DNA from: Ruminococcus_G sp964621905
GTDB taxonomy: Bacteria > Bacillota > Clostridia > Lachnospirales > Lachnospiraceae
NCBI GenBank assembly: GCA_964621905.1
Contig: CAZUNG010000002.1
Coordinates: forward strand, 248,001 to 312,000
DNA: 64,000 bases
Direction of reading: 5' to 3'
Part shown: piece by piece, positions 1 through 8,859 of the stretch
Numbering within the stretch: position 1 is the stretch's first letter
Layout of the letters: every line of letters starts with the position of its first letter
The notes under the pieces: model-generated
What the model was told of the DNA's origin: nothing
The model's input: the letters and a program-made list of their open reading frames with translations, nothing else
Databases searched by the model: none
Program-made: the position numbers and the translations under genes

Positions 1-1555
1 CTTCCAGCCGGTCCAGATCTTCCAGTTTCCCCTTTCCATCCACGATACGCTCCAGAATCTCAAGCATACGCTTCGTTCCGATACGGCACGGTGTACACTT
101 ACCGCAGGACTCTCTCTGGGTAAAACTCATAAAGAACCTTGCCACCTCGACCATACAGGTATTCTCATCCATTACAACGAGTCCGCCCGAACCTACGATG
201 GCATTATACTTTTTCACAGAATCAAAATCCAGTCCGACATCCAGATGTTCTTTCGTCAGACATCCGCCGGACGGTCCTCCGATCTGGACACCTTTGAACT
301 CTGCTCCGTCTTTTACACCTCCGCCGATGTCGTAGATGATCTCACGAAGTGTACTTCCCATCGGCACTTCAATCAGTCCTGTATTCTCAATCGCACCTGT
401 GATAGAGAACGTCTTTGTTCCCGGACTGCCTTCAGAACCGATTGTGCGGAACCAGTCCGCTCCTTTTAAAATGATATTCGGAACATTGGCGTATGTTTCC
501 ACGTTATTCAGTACCGTCGGCTTTGCCCAAAGTCCCTGATCCACCGTTCTCGGAGGCTTTGTTCTCGGCATTCCGCGGTTTCCTTCGATTGAAGCCGTCA
601 GGGCACTGCCCTCGCCGCATACAAATGCACCTGCTCCGCGGTTGATATGCAGATGGAAGGAAAAATCGCTCCCCAGAATGTTGTCGCCGAGCAGACCGCA
701 CGCCTCCAGTTCAGAAATTGCATAGCGCAGTCTTGCAACAGAGAGCGGATATTCCGCGCGCACATAGATATAACCTTCCTGTGAAGAAACAGCATATCCT
801 GCGATCATCATACCTTCCAGCAGTTTATATGGATCGCCTTCCATCACAGAGCCGTCCATAAATGCCCCTGGATCACCCTCATCGCCGTTACAGACAATAT
901 AACGTGTTTTCTCCTGCTGCGCAGCAACCTGTTTCCACTTTCTTCCGGTCGGAAAACCTCCTCCGCCTCTTCCGCGAAGTCCGGATTTGTCAATTTCTTC
1001 TACCACCTCTTCCGGTTTCATATCAAACAATGCCCTGACAAACGCCGAAAAGCCTCCTGACGCCAGGTATTCCTCCAGCGATACCGCGTCATAATTCCCA
1101 CAGTTTTCGAGCACGATCCGGGTCTGTTTTGCGATAAACGGGATCTCATCCGGATGTTTATAGACCTTGTCTTTCTGGTGATAAAGCAATTCTTCAATCA
1201 CTTCATCATTCTTAACACTTTTCTCAAAGATCGCGGCGCAGTCCTCCTGCTTCACTTTGATGTACTGGATCATCTGATCACCCTTCTGGATACGTACCAG
1301 TGGTCCAAGTTCGCAGAATCCCTGACATCCCGTCTTTTTGATTCCCACATGTCCCTTTTCATCATCAGGGGCAAACTCGAGAGAAACACCAGGTTCATCT
1401 TTTACAATCTCCTGAAACATCTGATAGATTTTCTCTGAACCGGAAGCCACGCAGCCGGTGCCGGAACAGACAAGAATTCTGCAGTCAAATGCCTCCACTT
1501 TCTTTTTTGCTTCCTGGCCAGCCTGCAATACATCGTTTCTATTTTTCAGAATCAT
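1..1555 (-). CDS. hydB: NuoF-like flavoprotein subunit of electron-bifurcating hydrogenase (HydB/HndC type), partial
   Basis: My translation from an ATG at 1553-1555 stays open to the left edge (about 518 residues), so the C-terminus is missing. The N-terminal part is a thioredoxin-like 2Fe-2S domain (Cys in the segments around DCRILVCSGTGC and KKTGCQGFC). It is followed by the NuoF core with the Gly-rich FMN/NAD stretch SGLRGRGGGGFPTGRKW and, near the edge, the 4Fe-4S ligand motif ESCGKCTPCRIG. In HydABC-type enzymes this subunit binds NAD(H) and FMN and bifurcates electrons between NAD and ferredoxin; related subunits also occur in NAD-dependent formate dehydrogenases. The start overlaps the upstream hydC stop by 4 bp (ATGA), implying translational coupling. 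The hydrogenase or dehydrogenase catalytic subunit, expected next, lies outside the window, so the partner is inferred. Confidence 0.88.
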   Translation of the reverse strand, partial: MILKNRNDVLQAGQEAKKKVEAFDCRILVCSGTGCVASGSEKIYQMFQEIVKDEPGVSLEFAPDDEKGHVGIKKTGCQGFCELGPLVRIQKGDQMIQYIKVKQEDCAAIFEKSVKNDEVIEELLYHQKDKVYKHPDEIPFIAKQTRIVLENCGNYDAVSLEEYLASGGFSAFVRALFDMKPEEVVEEIDKSGLRGRGGGGFPTGRKWKQVAAQQEKTRYIVCNGDEGDPGAFMDGSVMEGDPYKLLEGMMIAGYAVSSQEGYIYVRAEYPLSVARLRYAISELEACGLLGDNILGSDFSFHLHINRGAGAFVCGEGSALTASIEGNRGMPRTKPPRTVDQGLWAKPTVLNNVETYANVPNIILKGADWFRTIGSEGSPGTKTFSITGAIENTGLIEVPMGSTLREIIYDIGGGVKDGAEFKGVQIGGPSGGCLTKEHLDVGLDFDSVKKYNAIVGSGGLVVMDENTCMVEVARFFMSFTQRESCGKCTPCRIGTKRMLEILERIVDGKGKLEDLDRLE

Positions 1556-2031
1556 TTGCTATCACCTCTCAATTCACGGACTACTGCTACCGCTTTTTCC
1601 GGAGTCATCTTGGGGTGCACTTCATCGTTGATCGTCATCGTTGGTGCCAGTCCGCATGCTCCGAGGCAGGATACTGTCTCTACGGTAAATAACATATCAT
1701 CCGTGGTGCGTTTCTTTTTGCTTAATCCCAGTTCCTTATACAATGCTTCCAGAACCGGGATGGACTTCCGAACGTGACAGGCCGTGCCATCACATACTTT
1801 TATAATATATTTCCCTTTCGGCTCAAACGAGAAATTTTCATAAAAAGTGGCAACGCTGTACGCCTTCGCTTCTTTTACACCTATTTCCTTCGCCACATAT
1901 GTCAGCAGTTCTCCAGGCAGGTAACGGTATACCCCCTGGATATCCTGCATAATAGGGATCAGCGAACCGGCTTTTTTGCCATAACGCCCAATCACCTCAT
2001 CTGCCACGTCATAATAAGACTGATCCAGCAT
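1552..2031 (-). CDS. hydC: NuoE-like 2Fe-2S subunit (HydC type)
   Basis: 159-residue thioredoxin-like ferredoxin of the NuoE/HydC family, the small electron-transfer partner of the NuoF-like subunit. The four cluster ligands are visible as C80-x4-C85 (CDGTAC) and C122-x3-C126 (CLGAC). I chose the ATG at 2031, preceded by AAGGAGGAATCATT; an in-frame extension to 2118 lacks a ribosome binding site and overlaps the predicted promoter. It is the first gene of the hydC-hydB transcript, separated from folD by a terminator, so it is probably regulated apart from fchA-folD. Confidence 0.92.
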   Translation of the reverse strand: MLDQSYYDVADEVIGRYGKKAGSLIPIMQDIQGVYRYLPGELLTYVAKEIGVKEAKAYSVATFYENFSFEPKGKYIIKVCDGTACHVRKSIPVLEALYKELGLSKKKRTTDDMLFTVETVSCLGACGLAPTMTINDEVHPKMTPEKAVAVVRELRGDSK

Positions 2032-2091
2032 AATGATTCCTCCTTGTATTTTCGTATTCAATTTACGGACAACTCTATGTCCTTTACGATG

Positions 2092-2120
2092 ATTGTATCG
2101 TAATTCGTCATTCTGCACAA
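2092..2120 (-). promoter_or_regulatory. SigA-type promoter of hydC-hydB
   Basis: On the minus strand TTGTGC (2115-2120) and TACAAT (2092-2097) are separated by exactly 17 bp, about 60 bp upstream of the hydC start and directly downstream of the folD terminator. Confidence 0.65.
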
Positions 2121-2141
2121 GCAGATACCATAAAATCGTTC

Positions 2142-2188
2142 AAAAAAGCTGCAGATATCATGAATTTTTTCACATTCTGCAGCTTTTT
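2142..2188 (-). terminator. Rho-independent terminator after folD
   Basis: Inverted repeat with arms AAAAGCTGCAGA (left, ending about 2155) and TCTGCAGCTTTTT (2176-2188), so the minus-strand transcript leaving folD ends in a stem followed by a U-run. It separates fchA-folD from hydC-hydB. Confidence 0.75.
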
Positions 2189-2196
2189 CATATTTC

Positions 2197-3048
2197 TTAT
2201 TGCATTTTACGCATTGCTGCTTCTACAACATGTCCGACAAGAACAGATGTGGTCACACTGCCCACGCCTCCCGGAACCGGTGTGATTGCATCTACAATGG
2301 GTTCTGCCTTTTCATAGAGAACATCCCCGCATAGTTTGCCTTCTTCATTCACATTGATGCCGACATCGATCACGATCTGTCCCGGCGAAAGGTACGTATC
2401 ATCCACCACACCGGCACGTCCGGCCGCTACGATTACAATTTCCGCCTCCTTCACAACAGAAGGCATATCCTTTGTCCTCGTATGGCAAATGGTTACTGTA
2501 GCATTTTTCTTCAGCAGCATCATCGCGGCAGGTTTCCCCACTACCAGGCTGCGTCCCACTACCACAGCCTTTTTCCCCGTACAGTCGATTCCGTAATGGT
2601 CCAGAATCTCCATGCAGGCCTGCGGTGTGCAGGGAGGGAATCCCTGTGGTGTACTGGTAAACACACCGACCATAGAGCCGTCTGTGATACCGTCTACATC
2701 TTTCTCCGGCGCCAGTGCCTTGACAACGGCGTCCTCGTCCAGATGCTTTGGCAGCGGGCGGAAAATCAACACTCCGTGAATGCCATCGTTATGATTGACT
2801 TCATCGATCGTTTTCATCAGTTCCTCCTGTGTTACATCGGCAGGAAGCAGGAACTTTTCATAAGCCACGCCAAGCGTCTCGCAGCGCTTTATGGCTCCGC
2901 GCTCATAAGATACATCATCCGGGCGTTCCCCGACCCGAACGATTCCAAGAGTCGGTGTTACCCCTTTTTCTTCCAGTTTCTTAACATCTGCCTTGATACG
3001 TTCGTTCAGAGCAGCTGTCACTTCTTTTCCCAGCAACTGTTTCGCCAT
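2197..3048 (-). CDS. folD: Bifunctional methylene-THF dehydrogenase / methenyl-THF cyclohydrolase FolD
   Basis: 283 residues, the usual FolD length. The N-terminal domain has YERGAIKRCETLGV, matching the family's catalytic YxxxK region but here Y-E-R-G-A-I-K; the C-terminal Rossmann domain has VVVGRSLVVGKPAAMMLL and the conserved PVPGGVGSVTTS. The enzyme converts 5,10-methenyl-THF to 5,10-methylene-THF with NAD(P)H in the methyl branch of the Wood-Ljungdahl pathway. ATG at 3048 with AAAGGAGAACAGC upstream. It lies 45 bp after fchA, in the same transcript. The separate cyclohydrolase next door suggests FolD is used mainly as the dehydrogenase. Confidence 0.95.
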   Translation of the reverse strand: MAKQLLGKEVTAALNERIKADVKKLEEKGVTPTLGIVRVGERPDDVSYERGAIKRCETLGVAYEKFLLPADVTQEELMKTIDEVNHNDGIHGVLIFRPLPKHLDEDAVVKALAPEKDVDGITDGSMVGVFTSTPQGFPPCTPQACMEILDHYGIDCTGKKAVVVGRSLVVGKPAAMMLLKKNATVTICHTRTKDMPSVVKEAEIVIVAAGRAGVVDDTYLSPGQIVIDVGINVNEEGKLCGDVLYEKAEPIVDAITPVPGGVGSVTTSVLVGHVVEAAMRKMQ

Positions 3049-3093
3049 GCTGTTCTCCTTTCCAGTAGATGCGGTCTTTTCACCGTGTTCTCT

Positions 3094-3723
3094 TCATTTC
3101 AGACGGTTTAAAATATTGTTATAAATCTTTTCTGCCTTCTTTGGATAATAATCCAGCATTGCATCACACTTTGCGTTTAAAGCCTCCGCATATTCGCGGT
3201 CCTTCATCGCCTTCGTGTTGATATAAACATTTAAACTTGCACCTTTCAGTGCGGCTTTACAGAATTCGATGCCAACACCTGCATCGCTGACAGCCAGCGA
3301 AGATCCCTTGCCGGCAAAATCTGCGATGATGTCAATCGCTTCACAGCAGGCCGCCATAATTTCCATCGGCACGCTGCAGGCCACTTTAAGCGCGCTTTCC
3401 ATCACACGTTCTTTTTCTGCCTTCTGTTCTTCTGTTTCCTTTGGCATACCGTACGCTTTGGAAAGAGGTTCGAAAAATTCCGCATCCCTCTCAACCAGGT
3501 TCAAAAGCTCATTCTGCATGATATCACAGCGGGCTTTCAGCGCCAGCATTTCTTCTTCGATATCAATATATTTTTTCTTGCCGACGGTAAGAGAGCCCAC
3601 CATATTGCCAAGCGCCGTGCCAATCGCGGCCACAAGTGCAGACGCTCCGCCACCGCCCGGTACTGCTGCTTTGGAGGCCAGTATCTCTACAAATTCATCA
3701 CACTGCAGACTAGAAAATCCCAT
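3094..3723 (-). CDS. fchA: Methenyltetrahydrofolate cyclohydrolase / formiminotransferase-cyclodeaminase family (FchA)
   Basis: 209-residue, mostly helical protein of the FTCD_C family, with the typical Gly-rich segment AAVPGGGGASALVAAIGTALG near the N-terminus and GIEFCKAALKGASLNVYIN near the C-terminus. In acetogens FchA hydrolyses/forms 5,10-methenyl-THF from 10-formyl-THF. ATG at 3723 with AAAGGAGATTATCT upstream. It heads the fchA-folD transcript and is preceded by an AT-rich region holding phased repeats. Family assignment is firm; the cyclohydrolase role (rather than formimino-THF cyclodeaminase) is inferred from the neighbours. Confidence 0.9.
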   Translation of the reverse strand: MGFSSLQCDEFVEILASKAAVPGGGGASALVAAIGTALGNMVGSLTVGKKKYIDIEEEMLALKARCDIMQNELLNLVERDAEFFEPLSKAYGMPKETEEQKAEKERVMESALKVACSVPMEIMAACCEAIDIIADFAGKGSSLAVSDAGVGIEFCKAALKGASLNVYINTKAMKDREYAEALNAKCDAMLDYYPKKAEKIYNNILNRLK

Positions 3724-3802
3724 AGATAATCTCCTTTTTCAATATATTCCTTCTTGATTTATTCATCTCTTCAATAATAATACGTTCCGCAGAAAAAATC
3801 CA

Positions 3803-3854
3803 TTAGATTTTTCTATTTTTCTTTAGATTTTTCTAATTTCCATCAGATATTTCT
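3803..3854. repeat. Three direct repeats with 20-bp period upstream of fchA
   Basis: In the 272-bp gap between fchA and the DUF3786 gene, TTAGATTTTTCT starts at 3803 and again at 3823, and a degenerate copy TCAGATATTTCT starts at 3843, exactly 20 bp apart. The middle copy is itself an inverted repeat (TTAGA/TCTAA). They lie 80-130 bp upstream of the fchA start and just upstream of a -10-like TATTAT (minus strand, 3777-3782) that has no good -35. The arrangement resembles a row of activator sites on one face of the helix; that role is inferred. The rest of the gap is AT-rich and shows no gene. Confidence 0.5.
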
Positions 3855-3995
3855 TTTTTCTATATTTTATAAATTTTTACATATGATTCGGATACAGCCG
3901 GATATGGAATGATCTGAACGGCAGCGAAATACGCAAAAAGAGCCATTGTTCCTATAGATTATACATCTACTGAAACAACGACTCCCTGTTTATCG

Positions 3996-4640
3996 TTACC
4001 TGACAGAAAGTGCTTTGATCATACCGATTGATATATCACCCACCACAGCCATATCCTCCCCGTGAAATGCCACCGGAAAATTGTCCGAAAATAAAATCTG
4101 TGCCGACGGCGGGAACTCGTCGTCCCCTTCCCAGAGGATAAACCTCAGATAAAGATTATCCAAAAATTCAAACTCATAGGAGCAGTCCCCATAACTGGTT
4201 TTCTTTGCTCTCAGAAGTTCCATCACTTCCTGAAATTTCGGAAGCTTACTTCCGAATCCATATGCCAGCCGAAAGATACAGCGTCCCTGAAACTGTTTAA
4301 AATACACTTCACCCCACGGAATCTCCCGATAAGTCAGGAAATTTCCGGAGGAAGGGGCCGCACTGCCCTCCAGCAGGTAACGCAGTACCAGTATCCTGGC
4401 GTTGGATGCCTGTTCCAGTGGATAGTATCCGATGGAATCCTCTTTTGCATGAACCTCATACCCCGGCCAGGAAATCTCATACGTACTTCCCATCAGACGG
4501 AGTGTGAATATTTTTCTTTCTTCATCATAAGGTATCTGTGTTCTGTCACTGATCACAAGTGGATCCGCCTTCTGGAAGAGCTCCAGATAATGCTCATAGG
4601 GAATCCGTTCCTTGTTGTCTTTTTCATAATCAAAATTCAT
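3996..4640 (-). CDS. DUF3786 protein of the acs cluster
   Basis: 214-residue soluble protein that I recognise as DUF3786-like; no enzymatic motif, signal peptide or membrane segment is visible. It is acidic and aromatic-rich (for example the LRFILWEGDDEFPPSAQILF segment), and its length fits the stand-alone family. I chose the ATG at 4640, preceded by AGAGGTGACT, over an upstream GTG two codons earlier. It follows acsV by 15 bp and is the last gene of the acs run, so it probably has an accessory role in CODH/ACS or corrinoid-protein maturation or activation. Function unknown. Confidence 0.75.
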   Translation of the reverse strand: MNFDYEKDNKERIPYEHYLELFQKADPLVISDRTQIPYDEERKIFTLRLMGSTYEISWPGYEVHAKEDSIGYYPLEQASNARILVLRYLLEGSAAPSSGNFLTYREIPWGEVYFKQFQGRCIFRLAYGFGSKLPKFQEVMELLRAKKTSYGDCSYEFEFLDNLYLRFILWEGDDEFPPSAQILFSDNFPVAFHGEDMAVVGDISIGMIKALSVR

Positions 4641-4655
4641 AGTCACCTCTGCTGC

Positions 4656-6587
4656 CTACTTTAACGTCACAGACGGAAACATGGAATGATCTGTATGCGG
4701 AATAAAACACGACGCAACAAATTCATCCATATACGTCGGAACCGCACTGAGTTCCAGATATGTCATATTCGAAGCCACTTCATAAGTCTTCTTTTCTGCC
4801 TCCGTCGAGAGCAGCATCGCGTAAGCTCCGGAAAGGGATGAATTGCCGATATAATGGAATTTATCCAGCGGAATATCCGGCAGCATGCCGATATTCACCG
4901 CATTGGCCATATTGATTCCACTTCCGATCCCCCCCGCCACATAGACTTCTTCAACCATCGAGATATCAAAGTCAAGAGATGACAGCATGGTACGAATTGC
5001 TGAGAAAATAGCTCCCTTTGCACGGATAAAATTATCGATATCCACTTCTGTAATCTCAATATCTTTTACCGAGGCTGCATCTTCCTGGAATGCAAGAACA
5101 TAGCTCCCCATTCCATATTTATCATGACGGATTCGTTTCCCTTCACGGACAAACTTCCCTTTGGGATTTATGATACCGCAGCGAAACAGTTCGCTGATCA
5201 CATCGATGATTCCCGAACCGCACAGACCGATGGGTTTCTCACCTGGTTCTCCGATAATCTCAAATTCAGGCTCCATCGTATCTTTATCAATGACACATGC
5301 CTCGATCGCTCCGTCTGTCGCACGCATACCGCAGCTGATATCGCCGCCTTCAAAGGCCGGACCTGCTGAACAAGCACAGCTCATGAGGAAATCGGAGTTT
5401 CCGAATACAAGCTCACCGTTCGTGCCAAGATCAATAAAAAGTGAAAATTCCGGTTTATTCCAGATCATGCTGACTAACGTGCCGGCAGTAATGTCACCGC
5501 CTACATAGCTTCCGATATTCGGTGCAATGATAAGATGGGCATCCGGATTAATATTGAGATTAAGATCCGATGCGTAGAACGCATTCGTCTTAAAAAATGC
5601 CGGAATATATGGTTCCATCCGAAGCGGATCCGCATTAATTCCTGCAAACAAATGATTCATCGTCGTGTTTCCGGCCACGCACATACGATAAATATGCTTC
5701 GGGTCGAATCCGTTCGCACGGCACATCTGCTCTATCATCGGATTAATCGTTTCCTGTATCACAGCGTCCTGGAGACGTTCTTTTCCTCCCGGTTTGAGAG
5801 ATTCAATGATCCGGTTGATAACGTCTGCACCATACCTGATCTGTCCGTTTCCGCTCGACGCCTTCCCGATAATTTCTCCGGTTTCCATATTGATAATCAG
5901 TCCGGATACCGTCGTCGTTCCGATATCGATTGCCAGACCGCCTATTACGACCTCTGCATCTTTTTCAAAAACATCATAGACAAAAACATTGCCATTTGCC
6001 GCCGTGCGAAGCACACACTGCACAGAAAAATCACTGGCGCGAAGCACGTCCGGCAATTTGCACATAACGGTATATGGCAGCTGCACACGCTTGGCACCCG
6101 TCACTTTTTTCAGCGCACGAACCAGCCTTTCATTATCGGGCATCGTATCATCCAGTGTCGGAGTATCCATCGTGACAGATATTGTACAAAGACTGTTGTG
6201 CAGTGCAATCCCAGCCTCCTCGATACCGGCTTTTGTCTTTTCAAAAATAGCGACCTCATCCTGTGAACTTAAATCCGCAACTTTCATTCTGCTTCGATAA
6301 GCCGAAGCAATATCAGGAACCATCACCGTTACATCTGCCTCGATGGTACTGACACATGCCAGACGCCATCCTTCGTCATACTCTTCCTCTGAGATATGAC
6401 GCGTCTTTTTGGATTCCAGTTCCCCGCCCACCAGTTTTACCCGGCATTTTCCACAGGATGCGTTGCCGGAACACGGGGCGTCGATAGCTACATTTGTTTT
6501 TCTGGCTACCTCCAGAAGGTTTTCACCGGAAGTGGCGAAGGTTTCAACCGCTTCGCCACTCTCAAACTGAAAAGTTACTTTGAACAT
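4656..6587 (-). CDS. acsV: ASKHA-type corrinoid activation protein (AcsV/RamA-like)
   Basis: 643 residues. The N-terminal 2Fe-2S ferredoxin domain carries C39, C45, C48 (CSGNASCGKC) and C78. The large C-terminal ASKHA/BadF-like ATPase core has GGLAIDIGTTTVSGLI, a second Gly-rich LFIDLGTNGELV and VYVAGGIGSG. Proteins of this type use ATP hydrolysis to reduce inactive Co(II) corrinoid to Co(I), here presumably the cobalt of AcsC/AcsD. It sits 31 bp after acsE, with AGAGGCTGAATCTAT before the ATG at 6587. The family also reactivates O-demethylase corrinoid proteins, but the context points to the corrinoid iron-sulfur protein. Confidence 0.9.
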   Translation of the reverse strand: MFKVTFQFESGEAVETFATSGENLLEVARKTNVAIDAPCSGNASCGKCRVKLVGGELESKKTRHISEEEYDEGWRLACVSTIEADVTVMVPDIASAYRSRMKVADLSSQDEVAIFEKTKAGIEEAGIALHNSLCTISVTMDTPTLDDTMPDNERLVRALKKVTGAKRVQLPYTVMCKLPDVLRASDFSVQCVLRTAANGNVFVYDVFEKDAEVVIGGLAIDIGTTTVSGLIINMETGEIIGKASSGNGQIRYGADVINRIIESLKPGGKERLQDAVIQETINPMIEQMCRANGFDPKHIYRMCVAGNTTMNHLFAGINADPLRMEPYIPAFFKTNAFYASDLNLNINPDAHLIIAPNIGSYVGGDITAGTLVSMIWNKPEFSLFIDLGTNGELVFGNSDFLMSCACSAGPAFEGGDISCGMRATDGAIEACVIDKDTMEPEFEIIGEPGEKPIGLCGSGIIDVISELFRCGIINPKGKFVREGKRIRHDKYGMGSYVLAFQEDAASVKDIEITEVDIDNFIRAKGAIFSAIRTMLSSLDFDISMVEEVYVAGGIGSGINMANAVNIGMLPDIPLDKFHYIGNSSLSGAYAMLLSTEAEKKTYEVASNMTYLELSAVPTYMDEFVASCFIPHTDHSMFPSVTLK

Positions 6588-6618
6588 ATAGATTCAGCCT
6601 CTTTTAATCTGGTAAAAA

Positions 6619-7404
6619 TTACAGTTCCAGATAGGAATCTGCGTACAGTGTGTTGTTCTTGAAAACATCACAGGATTTAATTGTTTCCATCAGTCTCTGG
6701 TCACATGGATTTACGATAGCAGAAGTAAGACCCTGCATCATGCACATAGCAACCAGTGCGGAGTCCATGATCGGTCTGATATTTTTCGGCATACCATTGG
6801 AGTTATTGGAAAGACCGCCTGTAGAATTCAGGCCCATATCACTGAACATTTTGATCGCTTCCAGAACTTCCATCTGTTTGTCCTGCATACCTTTTACAAC
6901 AACGAACAGCGGGTCAAACCACAGGTCGGTAGGCTCCATTCCCAGCATCATGCCGTGCTCCAGCATCGTCTGGCAGTGAACCATACGTTCATCATTATCA
7001 GCAGCGATCGGTCCGTCTGAACAAAGTGCAATTACGATTGCATCATTTGCCGCTGCAAGATCGATATAGCTGATTCTGTCACCTGCATCTGCAGAGTTAA
7101 CGATCGGTTTTCCTTTTGCTCTGTTATATACAGCGATACCAGCTTCAATAGCAGCCTTATTCGCTGTATCAAGAGCCAGCGGAACATTGTCAAAGTTTTC
7201 CTGAATTGTTTTAACAGCCCACTGCATCAGTTCCGGTCCGTCACTCTCTGCAGGTCCGATGTTCACGTCAAGATAGGTAGCACCTGCCTCCAGCTGCTCT
7301 TTTGCACGTTTTAAGATCGCTTCAGGATTACGTGTAGCCATTGCTTCTTTGATTGCCGGTGAAATACAGTGAATTCTTTCCCCAATAGTTACAAATTTTG
7401 CCAT
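6619..7404 (-). CDS. acsE: 5-methyltetrahydrofolate:corrinoid iron-sulfur protein methyltransferase AcsE
   Basis: 261-residue pterin-binding TIM-barrel protein, the usual AcsE length (about 262). It transfers the methyl group of methyl-THF to Co(I) of the corrinoid Fe-S protein. Visible family segments are GERIHCISPAI at the N-terminus, ATYLDVNIGP, VPLALDTAN, PIVNSADAGD and the GGLSNNSNGMP loop that binds folate. ATG at 7404 preceded by AAAAGGAGAAAAAGT. It is separated from acsC by 70 bp containing a GC hairpin. Confidence 0.95.
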   Translation of the reverse strand: MAKFVTIGERIHCISPAIKEAMATRNPEAILKRAKEQLEAGATYLDVNIGPAESDGPELMQWAVKTIQENFDNVPLALDTANKAAIEAGIAVYNRAKGKPIVNSADAGDRISYIDLAAANDAIVIALCSDGPIAADNDERMVHCQTMLEHGMMLGMEPTDLWFDPLFVVVKGMQDKQMEVLEAIKMFSDMGLNSTGGLSNNSNGMPKNIRPIMDSALVAMCMMQGLTSAIVNPCDQRLMETIKSCDVFKNNTLYADSYLEL

Positions 7405-7440
7405 ACTTTTTCTCCTTTTCTCTCAATACACTATTCAATT

Positions 7441-7468
7441 AAAGGGGGCTTTAAAAACCCCCTTTTTT
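7441..7468 (-). terminator. Intercistronic G/C hairpin between acsC and acsE
   Basis: Arms AAAGGGGG and CCCCCTTT form a compact stem in the 69-bp acsC-acsE gap. On the minus strand the stem is followed by TTTAATTG, a poor U-run, so it more likely stabilises or only partly terminates the acs mRNA than ends it. Confidence 0.45.
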
Positions 7469-7473
7469 ACATT

Positions 7474-8832
7474 TTATAACTGGCCGTTTTCCTGCATATC
7501 TTTCAGGAATTTAACCAGCTGTACTGCCTCATTCGGTGCAACGATAACTTCCCAGTCAGGTAACTTGGATTCGATATCGCCTTTCAATACAGCAACTTTA
7601 CCAGGAATGATCAGTTTTCTGGATTTAATCTTATCTTCTACATTTTCTGTGATGAATTTAGCAACAGAAGAAGAGGAAAGTTTTCCAGCAGCCCATGCAG
7701 TCAGTACAGAAAGTCCGCCCGCATCGCTGATCAGCATGTTGATCGGAACACCGGATCTCTCCAGCTCACCGGATACGATGAAATATGTAAGTGCAAAGTC
7801 AACGGTTGTCAGGCAGATCGAGTTTTCGTCTGCGCCGTTCAGCGGGTAAATACCCGGTTCAACTTTCATTGGCTTCTGAGGATCTGTAAAGACATTCTGA
7901 CGCAGTCCAAACAGCGGAAGTGCCTCAGCGTACCCCAGTTCTTCCATAACAACGATTGAACCGTATTTCAGTGTAAATACAGAAGCTAAAGCTTCCTGCA
8001 TGTATTTATCACCTCTTGCAAGTTTTACAGTGTTAACGATAGACGGATATCCGAAGGTTCTGTCTTCGTCTTTCAGTGCTGCACGTCTTACCTGAACTGC
8101 ATTTGCAAAAGCTTCTTTGATGCTTGCGCCTGTTACATCAAGAACCAGATCTTTGTTATCCAGTTTTTCCAGAGCAGCAACGGTATCGTACAGTTCATTT
8201 AAATCTGCTCCTGATACGCCCAGAACAACGCCGGCTTCTTTGGCTACCGCGCTCATCGCCTCATAATTGGAAGCATTTGCACCATTTAATACTGGTTTGC
8301 CGTCTTTACATTCTGCAAGAGCAGCTTTTGCAACTTCTACGTCATCACATCCCAGAACGAGAGTTTTTCCAGTAGCTGCTGCTTTTTTAACAAGTGCAAC
8401 GTATTTGTCAGCTCCTGAAGCGGCATCATAGTTTACATAAACCAATTCAACCTGCATTCTTTCACTGATACGTTCGTAATCAACGGCCGGAATTGCTGCA
8501 ATTTTCGCATCAATTTCAGCGTCATCCATACAGCTGCACAGAGCAACTGCATATCTTGTTTTGCTCACAAAAGTTTTTTCATGTCTGTAGAGAACGGTCT
8601 CTCCACCAAGTGTATATTCGCCTTCACCTGTGCCAATTTTGATTGTCTTCATTGGCGGTGCAGTAGCTGCTGATAAAGAAGCAAGCGCTTCTTCTGACAT
8701 ATAAGGGCAGGCAGAAATATCAACCGCACCCTGGGCAACTTTCATAGAGAAAGCCATACAGGTCGGGCTGCCGCACTCCTTACAGTTTTTCTTTGGTGTC
8801 ATTTTAAATATTTGAATACCTGATAATGCCAT
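7474..8832 (-). CDS. acsC: Corrinoid iron-sulfur protein large subunit AcsC
   Basis: 452 residues. The N-terminal 4Fe-4S module has ligands C17, C20, C25 and C42 (CKECGSPTC ... ACPYM), which supplies electrons for reductive activation. A TIM-barrel domain and a C-terminal B12-binding domain follow (GVPINMLISDAGGLSVLTAWAAGK region). With AcsD it carries the methyl-Co(III) intermediate from AcsE to the A-cluster of AcsB. ATG at 8832, 28 bp after acsD. The length matches family members. Confidence 0.95.
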   Translation of the reverse strand: MALSGIQIFKMTPKKNCKECGSPTCMAFSMKVAQGAVDISACPYMSEEALASLSAATAPPMKTIKIGTGEGEYTLGGETVLYRHEKTFVSKTRYAVALCSCMDDAEIDAKIAAIPAVDYERISERMQVELVYVNYDAASGADKYVALVKKAAATGKTLVLGCDDVEVAKAALAECKDGKPVLNGANASNYEAMSAVAKEAGVVLGVSGADLNELYDTVAALEKLDNKDLVLDVTGASIKEAFANAVQVRRAALKDEDRTFGYPSIVNTVKLARGDKYMQEALASVFTLKYGSIVVMEELGYAEALPLFGLRQNVFTDPQKPMKVEPGIYPLNGADENSICLTTVDFALTYFIVSGELERSGVPINMLISDAGGLSVLTAWAAGKLSSSSVAKFITENVEDKIKSRKLIIPGKVAVLKGDIESKLPDWEVIVAPNEAVQLVKFLKDMQENGQL

Positions 8833-8859
8833 GTTTTTTATCCTCCTGTTCTTATATGA

